Numbered from the stretch's first letter, positions 1 through 12,889 are shown. The stretch is DNA of 64,000 nt from Zygnema cylindricum (GCA_037447655.1 JBBHKE010000793.1:239597-303596), one strand, 5' to 3'. The notes: generated by a model from the letters alone, not told the origin. Numbers and translations are program-made.

Positions 1-363
1 TTGAGGCATGATATAAAAAACAATTTAATTGGCAACATTTTTTTGGCACTTGCATTTTGTCTGGTGTACCACTGACAGATAAAAATGATACAACTTTGAG
101 GTGACTTTAAGGAAAACCGTATTCATTATTATCTCATGACATGTGAAAAAATGAGGCATCTACAAAGATCACAGTGAGTATCACTTGATGAGCTGTGTAA
201 ATAACAACTTTATCAAGTGCATTAACATTAAAAACACTGTTACAGATTTAAAAACCCATATTGCTTATCAACACAAGCTGTTAAGCAACTTTTCTCTGAC
301 AGTTTTCAACAACTGCCTTTTCAATCTACTGTCGTATCTGAACCTATTTTCTAACCTACGATG

Positions 364-3300
364 TTACAATTCTTCCTTACTACTGTCATCTGCTACTACT
401 TCATCATCTGCCATAAGGGCACTGAGATCGAACTCTTCCTCCACCGGAAGTTGCCCATCGAGTCCATCCCACGGCTCTGACGTAACCAGTTTAAGTTCAC
501 TCATAAGAGGTCCACTCCCACGACCTCCAGCGACACCAATTGTTCGAATAAAGTCACTGTTTTGCAGTCATCCAAAACCATTACATTCAAAAAGATTACA
601 TTCAAAAAGAAAAGCGAGTAGTCAGAAACCGATAATAATTTGGCAGAGTACACCATGTATCCCTATTAGTGTTAATAATTTTTTCGCCACTTAAAACATC
701 GTTTTTTCTGTACACACTTGTTGGATTATGGATCTGACGGTTGCGATTAAAAGCCAAGATTCTCACCTTCCCATTGGCGGTCTCCATGTGAAAATCAGAC
801 AAGTGTGTACGGAGAAAAGAAGTTTTAAGTGGCGAAAAAAATATTTACACTAATAGCGATACACGGTGTAGTGCTTCTAAATACTGCAGTAACGACGCAG
901 TGCACCATTATTTGTGTTTATTTGCCACTAGAATCTACTTTTCTCTTTGCACACTTGGTGGATTATTAATCCGACGGTTGAGATTGAAAGGTAAAGATCC
1001 ATCCCTTTTTATTGTCAGTCTCCAAACAAAATTGGACACAGGTGTGCACAAAGAAAAGTCGATTTCAATGGTGAAAAAAACATTTACACTAAAAAACGAT
1101 AATCAGTCAATCTTACAAGATAACCACACTGAACCACACCGACTGAACATCTCTTTAACCAATCAGCATTTTTCATCCTTTATTTTAACTTAGAGGACCA
1201 TAGATTTATTTACTCTATCACGCGTCTTAGACAATTTTAGCCAAAATATATAAACAAGGAATCGTGCCTACACCAGTAGGATCAAATTTTAAAAAGGAAA
1301 AACAGAACCAAGGAATAAAATCTTACGACCACTATTTCATTGCTGCTGCTTCCCTTCATCGCTCCTTTTTCACTTTGCAATTGCACAACCATATTTGAAC
1401 TTCAAAAAAAAAAAAAAAAACCACCAAAACGACAATGATACTAGTCCATGACATTAGACAAGTTCCTCAGATAACCATACCTTAGATGCTCCACCTGGAA
1501 TGAGCTCTTGAATGGTGAAAAGAATCCCTTCTTTGCGTTCAATGCTACGAGGGCGGGATATCCATATCCTCCAATTCCCACTGCCTTCTCTAAATCAGAT
1601 TGAGCTCCCGCAGGTGCCCATACATAACTGCTCACAACCACAGGGTTTTTTGTTTGTGAGAAAAAAAGAAAACAGTAATAAGTAAAAACATCGTCACCTT
1701 TTTGAGAGAAAAACAGACATTGCAGATTTATACGTTACTCTCAAAGAACTGATTTTTCTGCACAGTTTTGGGAGTTATCTTGTATATTGATTATTTGTAA
1801 GTAAAATTATGCACTCTGGTAAAGAGTTTGGAGCAATTTACTTCGAAAGAGTTTTTCCAAGAGATATTTCTTTATGATTTGAGACCACTGAAATAGTTGA
1901 ACGTTTTAACTATTACACCCCATCAGTTCAGGACTCCTTGCAACATCGGTTCTAGTTCAGAATGTTTGTGAGATGAACAGCAATCGAAATCCTTCCAATT
2001 ACTACACCGCGAACCATTATTAACGTTAAGAGATAATTATATGAGGACTGTTTCAGTGTTAATAATTGTATTTTCAGTGCAAATGGCGTGGACAATTATG
2101 AACCGCTAAATGAACTAGCTTTAAGAAAAAAACAAATAGTATTAATAGCGCTATTTTATGATCAAAAGACAACCGAACCGGAATAGTGGTATTAACACTA
2201 ATAGTGATTCGCGGCGTACATTTAAACACATAAAAATAAGCCCACAGCAGCTGACCTGCTGCATTTTTAAGAAATTGCTATCCTAAATGCAGGTAATGTT
2301 TACCAGAATGTGTGACCACGGGAAAGTACACTGCCCATTGTATTAGTGTTGTTACTTTTTCAAGCCAAAAATAAGATAATAGTGTCAAATACACTATTTA
2401 AGAGAGTAGACTCACGTCACTCTGCACTATATTGGTATTGCTGATACTAACTTCGCATTAACACTAATTATTCTTTTACACTAATATCCATGGACTGTAC
2501 TGCATATTGCATAGAATTTGTAAGCATTTGGAAGGAACCATTCAGCTATATCTCTCTTTTCTATGGCACCAAAACCCGAAAAAATGAATAAAATAAGAGT
2601 GAAATTGTATCAGAGCATACATACCCTCAGTGTGCCTGAAACATTGTCTTCCACACAGGAAAAGAAAGAAAGAAAGAAAAGAAGGAAAAGAAAAACAAAA
2701 AAAAGGCCTTTCACATAGCTATTAACTCTACTACAGATGAAAGTTATGCAATTCTGTCGATTAAAAAAACGTAACGTCAAAAGTTTGCCCATTTCGATTC
2801 CTCCCTGCATCATGAAGACTCTCATAACTGTAAGAGAGTACCTGTACATATTCTTCTTGAACTTGTCTCCAACAGTTCTCAACATATCGATGTACTTATT
2901 TCGACCCTCGGCTCCAGTGTCTAAAATATCTGGAAGAATGGCCACGAAACAGATTGGAGAAGACCCACAACGTTCGTCAAAGACGTCCTGCAAAAGTTCT
3001 CAATAATTCAGTATACTATGACAGAATATCTAATCAATTTTCTTTACCCTTCTCCTCTCAAAAAAGAGTTTGTTGATAAATTATGTCTTTCAATTTCCCC
3101 CTTCCACGATAAAAACCACTCTCTCTCGCCTCCTTGAAAAAATCTTACTCTAAACATCCTCTCCTTGGGCTTCCTGAATCCTCGCCTGTCTATAGACCGT
3201 GTCTTCTCTCTCCCTTCTTTTTCTTTAACCTTCCTTAATCTTCTGCATTCTGCATGTGCCTACTGAATTTGTCACCGGCCTCCCTAAAAGTCAACGGTTT

Positions 3301-6300
3301 TTTGATAATTACTTGTCCTATCAGCTCATAAACCTCTGGGGCAGGTACATTCGCCTGAAGTAATTCAAGAGCAACACTCTCAATAGCTCCAGCTGTCCGT
3401 TGTCCCTCATAAGGAGTAGGATGTTCTTTGTCAGCACCAAATATCTTAATGGAAGGATATCCTTGCACTTCATACCGACTACAAAGACTCTGATCTCCCA
3501 CCCAAATTCCCAACCACAAGAAAACCTCCATTAAAAACAGAACCTCGGTTTAAACCAGACTCTCAGCTAAACACAACCCTTAGATAAAAAAAAACCACAG
3601 TTTAGAAAAAATGCCTTGGTTTAGAAAGGACACAATAGAGAAAGACCCTAAAAAGGGGGGGAGGTCTGTGTGAAGGAAACAGATGTTGGAGATTGTTGCA
3701 ATAGGGTCAACAGAAAGAGAAGTCACTCAATGAGGTATTAAAACCAAAAGAAACCAATCATTCAAAAGAATTGTTGCAAGATGTACAATTAAACTTGATC
3801 AAGATAGTAGATTTGAAGTGAACCTATTAAACCTGATCAAGATAGTATATCTAAAGTGAATTTATCAAACTTGGTCAAGGTCGTGGAAATAACATGGACA
3901 AAAAATGCTTACCGCGTGTGCTGTGCAATCGACTTGACCAAGGTTAACTTTGCCTTTCAAATTTTTGGCTGCTCTCTTCCATTCAGGAGCCAAATTCTTA
4001 CAGTGTCCACACCTGGATACAAAGAAAGTATATATATATATATTTAAACTCTAGAGGTTAACTGCATACAAACGCAATACATTTCTTCTTAAACTTTAAA
4101 AATCAACTGCGTAGTACGAAAATATGTTTTTTCTTGAACTTTAGAAATCAACTGGGCTTAATACTTTCAGTTCCCAAAGCTTTCCGTGTCATTAGTTGAA
4201 ATAAACAGATTGGTACAATCTGTGCAATTCCAGATAGGCAAAAAACAACAAAAGAAATAACATCCTCTGGAAATATTCAAGCAGACACTTGCAATATGCT
4301 CTACCACAACATAAATTAAAATTACCAAAAGCAGGAGAAAGAGGGAAAAAAAAAAGATAAAGCAAACCTCTTCTCCATTTCCATCATAGTGGAACGATCG
4401 TTCATGTTAAGCTCTTCCTGAAGCCAGTCTAAATGGAATTTCTTCCATGTAATTTCTTTCTTTCTAACTTCATTCATTTTTTTATTTTATTTTTAACTTG
4501 CAGTTAGTTTAACCAAAAAACTCACCAGGGTGCGAAAAATTCGACCATCCACAACTCTGTACTTTCTAACACCTTCTCATCAAAATTATCGTCTGTCAAT
4601 TCCACTGAGGCACTCGCCTCAGACTTCCCTCCAGATCCTCCTCCCTTTCCACCGAGTCTTGCATTGACCAAGGCCTTAAGCTGTTCAGGACATAAAAATT
4701 ACACATGAAAATTCATATGTCAGTTAGTTGAGGGAGAGAATCACCAACATTTTACAAGATAAATCCGGTAAGACTGATAAATTGAGAGAATCGCAACATT
4801 TTGTGAAATAAAACTGCAAAGACTGATAAAATTACAACACTTCATAAGATAAAACAATTAAAGACTGTTTAAAGACCTATTGACAGACTATTAACAGTGC
4901 CTTTTGACAGAATTAAACACACCTGTTGGAGACCAAAGTCAACAATTGCCTTCGCATCTCGTTGACCCTCAAATTTTACAGGTGACTTCTTTCCTGGAAC
5001 AAAGGCCTGAATAGTCGGGAATCCTTGGATGCCATTTTCCTGGAACACAACTTTCCCCAAAATCAAAATTATCCATCAAAATTGCAAGCTTTAGTGAAGT
5101 TTGACAAGGCGATTTGTCTTTGCTCTGATATTTGTCTTCAGAAAACACAAACTTCATAAATTCTACAGATACAGGTACCAGACTATTACACTCACCAGAC
5201 GTTTTCATTCAACTACTATAAAATACTCAAGGACCTTACATTCGTGTTATCTACTATCATAAAATCCAGATAATGGTAAACTTCCTGAGAGTTTAGCAAT
5301 GCTTGAAATGCTACTTTGAAGAAATTGTTTATTTTTCTTTTCTTTGCTCCAGTTGTTCACCAGACATTCAAGTCCTTTCAGTTCAAACTACTGCTTTCAA
5401 AACATGAAAAGCACATATAGACATAAATACAAATTAAAACTACTCGACAAACTTTCTTGATAAACAGTATCCCTGAATGAAACAAAGCGCTTTAGAACCC
5501 GCCAATTGAAAACATTCGAGAACATCCCCAAACACCAAAGCAAAGAAGCAAAAATCTAGAAGACTCCGTAAATCTTGCTATATATTCGACATCATCCTCA
5601 AACACTAGGAAAAAAGCAAAAGTCTAAACAGTAAAACTGGATAAACTTCACCGTTATGCTCACTATAAAATTTGACAACGTCCAAAAAAAGCCACACCAA
5701 AGAAGCAAGAATCTAAAACATCAACTCAACGGGATATATAAAGTAAAACCGGATACACAAAGTCAAACCGGATAACCTTCAGAACTGTGCAAGGAATTGA
5801 TGCATATCACAAAAGTAAAACCTAATATTATAAAATGGGATACACAAAGTAAAACGGCAAAAAAATCATACCTGTGCAAGTGATTGATGTGCGTCACAGT
5901 CGACTGACGCGACTGTAACTATTCCCTTCAGAGCTGTTGCAGCTTTTTCCCAAGCAGGAGCCAAGCTTTTGCAGTGACCACACCAAGGAGCGAAAAATTC
6001 AACGAGTACCACGGAGTCTCCTTGTGTCTGTACACTAAACCAATCTTGTTAGAACAGGCCAAGGCACTAAACCGAGTATTGCATTTTTAGATCATTACCA
6101 GCAACGCAAACAGGGCAAGATATTAAACCAATCTTGTAAACCACTGCGTCTTTCAAAAAAAAAACTGCTTGTACACTACAGCAAGCTTTTGAAGTACACC
6201 GTCTTAAAATTTTACTAGAAAAGGAGACATGATAAAGCACCTGACCAAACTTGTCAAGTATTGCATCTTTGAACAAAATCTCGTTGTTTGTACATTCACT

Positions 6301-7241
6301 TATCTTGTTAAGCATTGCTTCTTTAGAGTATTAGCAGCAAAGGAAACAGGACAAGACACAAAATCATTTTTGGTAAGTGTTTTGTCTTTAAAACATTATC
6401 GACCAAGGAAACAGGGCAAGAAAATAACCCTTGTCTTAGGGCATAGCTTCCATTTCTTCACCAGCATAAAGAAAGGCGTGAAAACAGCAAAAAGACATGC
6501 TTAAGATGAATGGATGGTCATATTATCATATATATGTTTGAAACGAGAAAGAGAATGATCTAGGGTTGCAAACCCTTCGATTCAAGTTATCCCAAAAGAG
6601 AGGGAAAAACAAAGGAGGGAAGGGAAGGGAGAAAAGGAAGGGAAGGAGAGAGAACATGTCGAAAAATAAGAGCTATAGGCAAGGATGAAAAAAAAAAACC
6701 GGGAAGAGCGCAGATTATAGCAAGTGACAATTTTGACAGCAAATGCTGTACGAAAAAAATAAGGAAAATGACAGCCATAAATTCATGCTTTTAAAATTTG
6801 TTAAGTGCATTACCGTGCATTTATTTAACACAATCCAACAAAACATCACGAAATAAAAACAAAACAGGCATCATAAAAAGCTATAGAAACTGGTACGTAT
6901 TCACGTTGACATTTATGGTGAAAACACCAGCTTGAATGTCAGAATCACAAGTTTTTTCTGCACATTTTTCTCAATGCGATCAAGTGTATCACGAAAGTAT
7001 ATACGTATTGAAAACAAAACAAAAAAGAAAACGTCATTAATCCTACTGCTAATAGTAGACCAGTCTAACAAATATGTGAGCTTAAATTTGAGCTTACAAC
7101 TTCCGAGAAGTCATCTGGAGTCAATTGCACAACATCAGAATCTGGTCCATATAATGCTTCAATTAACAAAGATGACGACAAAACTATAATAAGACAAATT
7201 GATATCTGACGTAAGAAAAACTCTCTTTTGTGTCCAGCCAT
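364..7241 (-). CDS. PDIL2-3: ER protein disulfide isomerase, P5/PDIL2-2/2-3 type (9 exons, 444 aa)
   Basis: Forms and rearranges disulfide bonds in proteins folding in the ER lumen. Exons, in transcript order: 7241-7098, 6027-5872, 5039-4923, 4680-4526, 4012-3913, 3489-3313, 2987-2842, 1627-1481, 556-364. All introns are GT-AG and the phases match at every junction. The start is the first ATG of its exon. Residues 1-30 form a signal peptide ([17 protein letters not shown] core). Thioredoxin domain 1 has APWCGHC with cysteines 64 and 67 and cis-Pro 108. Domain 2 has WCGHC with cysteines 192 and 195 and cis-Pro 236. The second CGHC sits just after an exon junction within the Trp codon. Residues 284-400 form the redox-inactive third domain ([25 protein letters not shown]). 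The tail is acidic and ends KEEL, a KDEL-like retrieval signal. Family members are about 440 aa. The choice between PDIL2-2 and PDIL2-3 naming is arbitrary; the family call is firm. Confidence 0.95.
649..870. mobile_element. Tc1/mariner-like MITE with long terminal inverted repeats
   Basis: Begins TACACCATGTATCCCTATTA and ends as the near inverse (AATAGCGATACACGGTGTA), flanked by TA. The inverted match continues inward through CGCCACTTAAAAC and its complement, so almost 50 bp of each end is palindromic. It lies in the last intron of the PDI gene. No coding capacity. Confidence 0.75.
890..1110. repeat. Degraded relative of the neighbouring MITE
   Basis: Shares the internal parts of the 649-870 element: TTTGCACACTTGGTGGATTA near the left, GTGTGCACAAAGAAAAG and ATTTACACTAAAAAACGATA near the right. 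The ends are eroded. Also in the last PDI intron. Confidence 0.5.
2003..2218. mobile_element. Tc1/mariner-like MITE
   Basis: Left end TACACCGCGAACCATTATTA, right end TAATAGTGATTCGCGGCGTA, inverted copies of one another with TA at each edge. About 216 bp, non-coding, in the seventh PDI intron between exons 8 and 7. Confidence 0.75.
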
Positions 7242-7249
7242 TCTCACAG

Positions 7250-8258
7250 CCTAACTTACAGTAACTATTTGGAACTGTTTTTCAGAATGTGTGAATTAAA
7301 ATAACAATGGAGATGATTTTGAGCAGGATAAGAGTTCAAAAAGCCTATCACTTTTGCTTTTTCAACACTTTGTAATATTTATGAACTCCACCATATTATT
7401 TTTAAGGAAGAGAATGGACAATGGCAAAATAGACTACAGTAGCAGCAAAAAGTACTGTAGTGTGAGAGAGGTGCAAATCCAGTTCCACGGAACAGCAAGA
7501 TCTCCTCACGTTAGGTTAAACTTAGACGGAGACTTTGTTGACTATAAATTCCAGAACAGAACTCCTAACACTCTCGATTTGGCCGTCCGATTCCACGCAA
7601 ATGAAGGAAATGGGCGATTTTAAGCCGTCGATTGGAATCTCGTATGAGATCTTGTCCCCAAGTTATGTGACTAAGCAATGCGGATCTTTCTTGCCTATAT
7701 TTTCTCGAATAGGTACTATGCTAAGCGGCTATAAATTGCAGGAGTAAAGTGCTATGTACGTATTTCTATATATTTATAGATACACAGCCACGTCAATAGG
7801 AGCTTCTGATTGGTGGAAAAGGTGTATCTGGCCGTGGCGGGAGGAACAGGAGCACAAGATCCAAACAGCGCTCGCAAATTGGCAGTCTACGAGAAATCCT
7901 TGTTAACGCATATACTGTAGATTCGTCCAACTTCGTCGTTTCAGTTCGTACAGCTGCAGTGTACGGTTATTTACAACGTTTCATCCTCCGTTCCGTTTGA
8001 AATATGCTGCAATTAGTTTCGTGTTTAACTACAGTACTTGTTTCTATTCTCACAGTTTAATTTGTACTTCACAACAGTACAGCGTGTATTATTTGCGTTG
8101 ATATATGTTTCGCCTTCTCTGTGCACACGTGTCTGATTTTCAATTGGGAGGTGAGAATACGCCAATTGGGAGGTGAGACTCCTGATATTCAATTATAACC
8201 GTCCGATTAGCAAACTTACAAGTGTGCACGATGAGACAATGTTTGGAGTGGAGATACC
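7250..8258. other. Upstream region of the PDI gene, no gene seen
   Basis: Holds the putative PDI leader and promoter. 8100-8245 resembles the inner part of the 649-870 MITE family (GTGCACACGTGTCTGATTTTC ... ACAAGTGTGCACGATGAGA). It includes a small direct repeat of AATTGGGAGGTGAGA. The short open frames around 7354-7747 show no family features. Confidence 0.4.
7771..7813 (-). promoter_or_regulatory. Candidate core promoter of the PDI gene with UPR-type element
   Basis: Reading on the minus strand toward the PDI start: a CCAAT box (7813-7809), TGACGTGG (7795-7788), then TATAAATA (7778-7771). TGACGTGG matches the unfolded-protein-response element bound by XBP1/bZIP60-class factors, which is fitting for a PDI gene. 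The TATA box would place transcription start near 7740, giving a 5' leader of about 500 nt that may contain an intron. Element matches are seen directly; function is inferred. Confidence 0.5.
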
Positions 8259-8450
8259 TACACTTCCCATCGTTATTAGCAGCTAACAACACTATTTCAG
8301 TTCGACATTCTTATAGCAAAAAATTATAAAATTTAAAAATAGTGTTAGCAACACTTTTTAACAATCTAACACGTCTCCTTGCACCAGGTTAGCATCATAT
8401 TTCTAATTCCGCATTAACACTAATCAACGCTAACAACGATGCGCAGTGTA
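8259..8450. mobile_element. Tc1/mariner-like MITE
   Basis: Left end TACACTTCCCATCGTTATTA, right end AACAACGATGCGCAGTGTA, with TA at both edges. About 192 bp, AT-rich, no coding capacity. Confidence 0.65.
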
Positions 8451-8498
8451 TTCGTGTGTATTGGTAGTCCCTTTCCGATAATCAATGTGTACCATTTT

Positions 8499-9128
8499 CA
8501 TAGCTCGCAAAAGTCAAAATTTCTGATACCCGAATCCAACAAAAATTTTTGTTTCAATATTTGAACACCCGATATCCGGCCCGGTTATGTCACGCTCCTA
8601 AATTATTACCTGGTTACCCGATACGCATTTACAAAAAAAAAGTTAGCACCCCTCACAGGTCGCAAACGGTTAACCGAAACCGTAACCAACAGTTAATTGA
8701 CCGCCCGCGTCGAATCCGGAACGGATTCGTTTGCCAAATTTAGGGGGTCAGGCGGATTCAGGCGGGTGATTCACGAAAAAAAAAAAAAAAATCGGTAACG
8801 ATCGGGTAAGCAAGAAACAAAAAAAAAAGTTAGGTTTTGTATTGTCCATACTATCCAACATTATTGTACTTTGTACTCTTGGTATCGTGGAAGATATAAG
8901 GGGAAGTACCACTAATTGTGTACTTGTTCAGGTACGAGCGGGTACGGGTAGTCGCGAGAAATCGAGTTTCGGTTAAATTTTATTTTCGTAAACGCGTTTC
9001 AGGTAACGGTTAAGAATAATAGAGCGTGATATAACCCGGTTGGGCGTCGGGTAATCAGATTTTGAAAAAAAAAAACGGTCGATTTCGGTCATCTAAAATT
9101 TTGACTTTTGCAACCTCTAGCCCCCCCT
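8499..9128. mobile_element. hAT-like non-autonomous element cluster
   Basis: The right part (8654-9119) is an inverted-orientation relative of the element at 10576-11262. It starts CACAGGTCGCAAACGGTTAA and ends TTTTGCAACCTCTA. The flanks are GCACCCCT and GCCCCCCCT, an imperfect 8-bp target duplication in a C run. The left part (8499-8645) is a fragment of another copy in the opposite orientation, starting CATAGCTCGCAAAAGTCAAA. Non-coding, rich in ACCG/CGGT motifs. Confidence 0.6.
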
Positions 9129-9772
9129 ACCATTCGATAACCGATAATATCGATTATCATAATTATCGCAATAGGATCTCTACCGATACACCTATAATAA
9201 ACTGTACTTTATACTGATGTAGTCCAACTGTCTGCCCGTTAAAGGAACAGTAAACTACAAAGTACATCGCTATTAGCGTTAAGAAACAAGTACATTGCTG
9301 AAGTTTAAAAAACAATTAGGTCGCTTCTCCATCAGGCGCCGACAGTAATCATACGAAAACGTTTACTGGCAGTAATACTTCGTTCACTTCTCCATCAGGT
9401 CGCGTCAGCAATGGAATCTATCGTGTACGTGCTTTCTTTCGATTGGATGCAACTAGGTTTATGTTATAACGCCGAGCATGTCAAAAATTCCAAAAGCACA
9501 TTATCTGAACTTGTATCCGTATATACAGCCGCAAAATTAAATTACGTGAATGTGCAAATTGTGCGTACGTGTTTTGTATTTTTTGTAATTTTTTTGTCGT
9601 TCGTGCTTCGTCGTGGCGACACAAATTCTGCATGTCACCGGATGGTGGAGAAGAAGTCACATCACATTCTTCAACAAAATTTTTTTTTGTGGTTTTCGTT
9701 CAATTTGATTCCCACCTGTTCGAAGGCGAGTGGCATATATCCCGAAGGCTTGCGGCTCGTACATGACCTTTC
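9129..9772. other. Intergenic DNA, nothing recognisable
   Basis: No supported gene. Two related stretches near 9315 and 9387 repeat the phrase CTTCTCCATCAGG. The open frame from 9411 runs into the LTR of the retroelement and has no family signature, so it is not called. Confidence 0.3.
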
Positions 9773-10525
9773 TGTTAAATGCAAAAAGATCAACTCACTT
9801 CACAAACAATGAACCAAGATGATGCACAGCGAAAGCTTATATCGGAACAAATCTCAATCACCTCACAACAAACCACATCGACAAAATATAAATATATCAA
9901 GCCGAGGCTTTTCCAAAACAATCTCTCACTCTTACCAATCTAACTCACTCAGATTACTAACTCACATTGAACACTTATTCTCACTCACACTCACACTGAA
10001 AACATTTAGACGGATGATATCTTTCCTAACTCTAGTCACTCACTAAATACTCACTACCATAATAAAGAACAAATACAACTGAAATCAATACATTGCAATG
10101 AGTCCCTAAACATAATGACTAGATGCACTCTGAGTGCGCTTGCCATAGCTGATAACATCAAGTTACCTCTAACCTGACAAATCTGCTTTGACAACATCAA
10201 GCTACCTCTGGCCAGACAAATCTGCTCTTTGTACTCTGACAAATCTGCTCTATGTGGATCATAGCAAGATCGTGTAGGATTGTAGTAGGATAGGTCGTAC
10301 AAAGGTATTGCCATTTCGTCGTACACATAAAATATTCCCGCGGAAGAAAATATCGCGTCACGCTTCGCGAACCAACATCTCTCCAAAATCGTCCCACGTC
10401 CGATTCGAACAATTGAACCAACAAGTACAATACCGCACGAAACAAAATATAAATGTCGTAGTGAAATGAATTAAACATTTAGTGGAGCGATTTCGGCCGA
10501 CGCCGATTCGCTCAATATCTTGACA
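9773..10525 (-). repeat. 3' LTR of the gag-only retroelement
   Basis: Begins (plus strand) TGTTAAATGCAAAAAGATCA and ends at CTTGACA next to the purine tract. Longer than the other LTR because the segment ACCTCTAACCTGACAAATCT and neighbours are partly duplicated around 10165-10250. Confidence 0.85.
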
Positions 10526-10539
10526 ATCCCCCTCATATT
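10526..10539 (-). other. Polypurine tract
   Basis: AATATGAGGGGGAT on the minus strand, abutting the 3' LTR. This is the usual place for plus-strand priming. Confidence 0.7.
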
Positions 10540-10575
10540 AGGAGAATCGTTTGGAGGCGCGACATCGATGCTGGT

Positions 10576-11262
10576 CAGAGGTCGCAAAAGTCAACAAATT
10601 TCATAACCGAAACCGACCGTTTTTTTTTTCAAAATCTGAGTAACCGACGCCCGACCGAGTTTTGTCATGCTCCAAAATTGTTAACCGTTAACGGACAGTC
10701 ATTTACTAAAAAAAAAAACAACCGAATCTTGATTTTTCGCGACTAACCGTGCTCGCCCGTAACCTAAAAAGTACAAAATTAATCAAGGTACAACGGAATA
10801 AGCCAATAATTACGATTTATCGCGTTCCTTAGGATTTGCGAAATGAATAGTGTTACTACCGTCTCAGATTTGCGACGCTATGTTGCGTTCCCTAAGATTT
10901 TCGAAATGATAGTGTACTACCGTGTACAATTTGCGACGCTTTGTCGCGTTCCCTTTGATTTGCGAAATAAATAGTTTACCACAGTACCGTGTCAGATTTG
11001 CGACGCTTATCATGATGTCACGTACTTCCACGATGCCACGGAGTACAAAGTACAATAATGTTGGATTATAGGACAATACAAAATTTTCATTTTTTTTGGT
11101 TTTTTGGTTAACCGACCGTAACCGACCGTTTTTTTTTTTTGGTGAATCAACCGACCGTAACCGCCCGACCCCCAAGATTTGGCAACCGAATCCGTTCCGG
11201 ATCCGGCGCGGGCGGTTGGTTAACGGTCGGTCACGGATTCGGTTGACCGTTTGCGACCTCTG
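10576..11262. mobile_element. hAT-like non-autonomous element nested in the retroelement
   Basis: Left end CAGAGGTCGCAAAAGTCAAC, right end TTGACCGTTTGCGACCTCTG. Flanked by ATGCTGGT (10568-10575) and ATGTTGGT (11263-11270), an 8-bp target duplication with one change, as expected for hAT transposons. Internally there are short tandem copies of TTTGCGACGCT (about 10870-11010) and many ACCGACCGTAACCG motifs near the right end. No transposase. Confidence 0.8.
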
Positions 11263-11560
11263 ATGTTGGTCTCCCCCCCTCAAACGAGATATTGTACACA
11301 AAACATAAAATCGTACACTCACACTAAAAACCAGATGTACTCATCCAACAAACTAATCGTACAATTCAAAATTAATCGTACACGCACTTCCGTACCTCAC
11401 TTTTTCATCTCAGTTCTCTTCTCACTTCTGTTTTCTCCAACTAACTTCTTACATCTTGCTTACTCACTCACTGACTGCTCAATGGTCACTTCTTCACGAA
11501 TTAATTTCAAAGTCTGCACACTCAATTCCTTCTCAATTTCAGTTTCCTCTTTTCTTGACC

Positions 11561-12889
11561 TTACTTACTTTTAACCAGCAATTCGTTCATTGGCCCTTTG
11601 TCGTTTTCCCACACGAAATTAAAACTGCGTCGTATTGTGTACCCAAATGTCGTTGAAATCTTCATCCGAGCTAGCAAATTATCCGTGGCTTCCTCCTCGA
11701 CCATTTTTGCGACCAAAACCATGACTACGGGCGCCTCTTCCCCCTCTATTTGAGTTCCCTTCACTTTTATCAAAATATTGTGTACTAACATGTTTCCATC
11801 GTTGACACAGGTAACACTATTTTTGAAGATGGGACAATCTACTGCAAAATTTCATAATTTTTGACATTTGTAGCATGTCACATCAACATCAGTCTCACTG
11901 CCACCAGCACCTGCATTCTGCATGCCTCCTCTACCTCCTCTACCACTACCGCCTCTACCTCTAAAGGATCTACCACCTCCTCTTCCATTCAGTAAATTCA
12001 AAGTCGTATCTATGTCATTATGAAGAGGGGCAGATTCACCAAATGCAATTGATTCCTTCACTCCTCTACTTTTTCCATCTCTTGTCTTATCCACCCTTTT
12101 CAAGTAACTCACCGCGAATTCGTACGAAGCCCTTTCCTTTGATTGAATAATGTTACTCGGAGTACGAAGGTACTCGGGAAGACCGTCCAATAACACTTGC
12201 AACTTGTGGTTTTCGTCTAACATTCGTCCAAGATTGGTTAGCTGCTCCACAATAATATTAAACCTTTTTACAACATCGTCGATAGATTCATTTTCCTTGA
12301 ATATAAACTGAATGAATTCATATAACACAAATTGCCCCTTATCCTCGACCTCTTTCTCAAATTGATTCTCCAAACCTACTCAACATTCATGAGCACTTCC
12401 ATAAGCTAGAAAATGATCTAAAACTGAACCATGGCAACTTTGCATCAAACCGTTAGTGGCGGCGATATCTTTCCGCTTCCACAATTTCCTATTAAATAGA
12501 TCTTTCGCTACCCTCTCCTCTCCATTCACAAATTTCCATAAATTTCTAAATATTAATTCTCCCTTAATATATTTATCCTATACTGCATAATATGAGCCAT
12601 TAAACAACACAGTGTTTCCGGACATACGAAAATTCCCCTCAACTTTGACATCACTACCAAGATCTAAATCCTCTTCCTCATAAATTTTCCCTTTACCTCT
12701 ACGAATTTTCTCCCTCTTTTTCATTTTACCTTCACCTTCAGAGTCACCATCATCACCATCATCATCCGGATCTGGATCCGAGTCGCCAAACACTTGCAAC
12801 TTGCCCCTTCGAACAGCCGAGAGTCGTTCATCGAAAGTTCGAACAAGTCCATCGAACAAGATCCGGAGTTGCTCCTCTGACAAAGTCAC
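11561..12889 (-). pseudogene. copia-type Gag, interrupted
   Basis: Nucleocapsid/capsid precursor of the retroelement. The N-terminal part is acidic (DSDPDPDDDGDDGDSEGEG). Then comes the copia Gag opening, FNGSYYAV, where a stop interrupts (about 12578). The UBN2-like core follows (SVLDHFLAYGSAHEC), then a second stop near 12376, then VVKRFNIIVEQL and LLDGLPEYLRTPSNII. A Gly/Arg-rich stretch precedes the zinc knuckle CYKC. A third stop sits exactly where the Gly-His of the CCHC knuckle should be. The frame stays open to 11561 after that. No protease motif follows. The frame is otherwise conserved across the stops, so the gene decayed recently enough to remain readable. Confidence 0.8.

Noticed and set aside
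185-694. 170-codon frame on the plus strand
   Set aside because: It is antisense to the last PDI exon, which has clear homology and splice signals; no features of its own.
9411-9812. 133-codon frame on the plus strand
   Set aside because: It runs across the boundary of the retroelement (9773), so its end is LTR sequence; no family signature.
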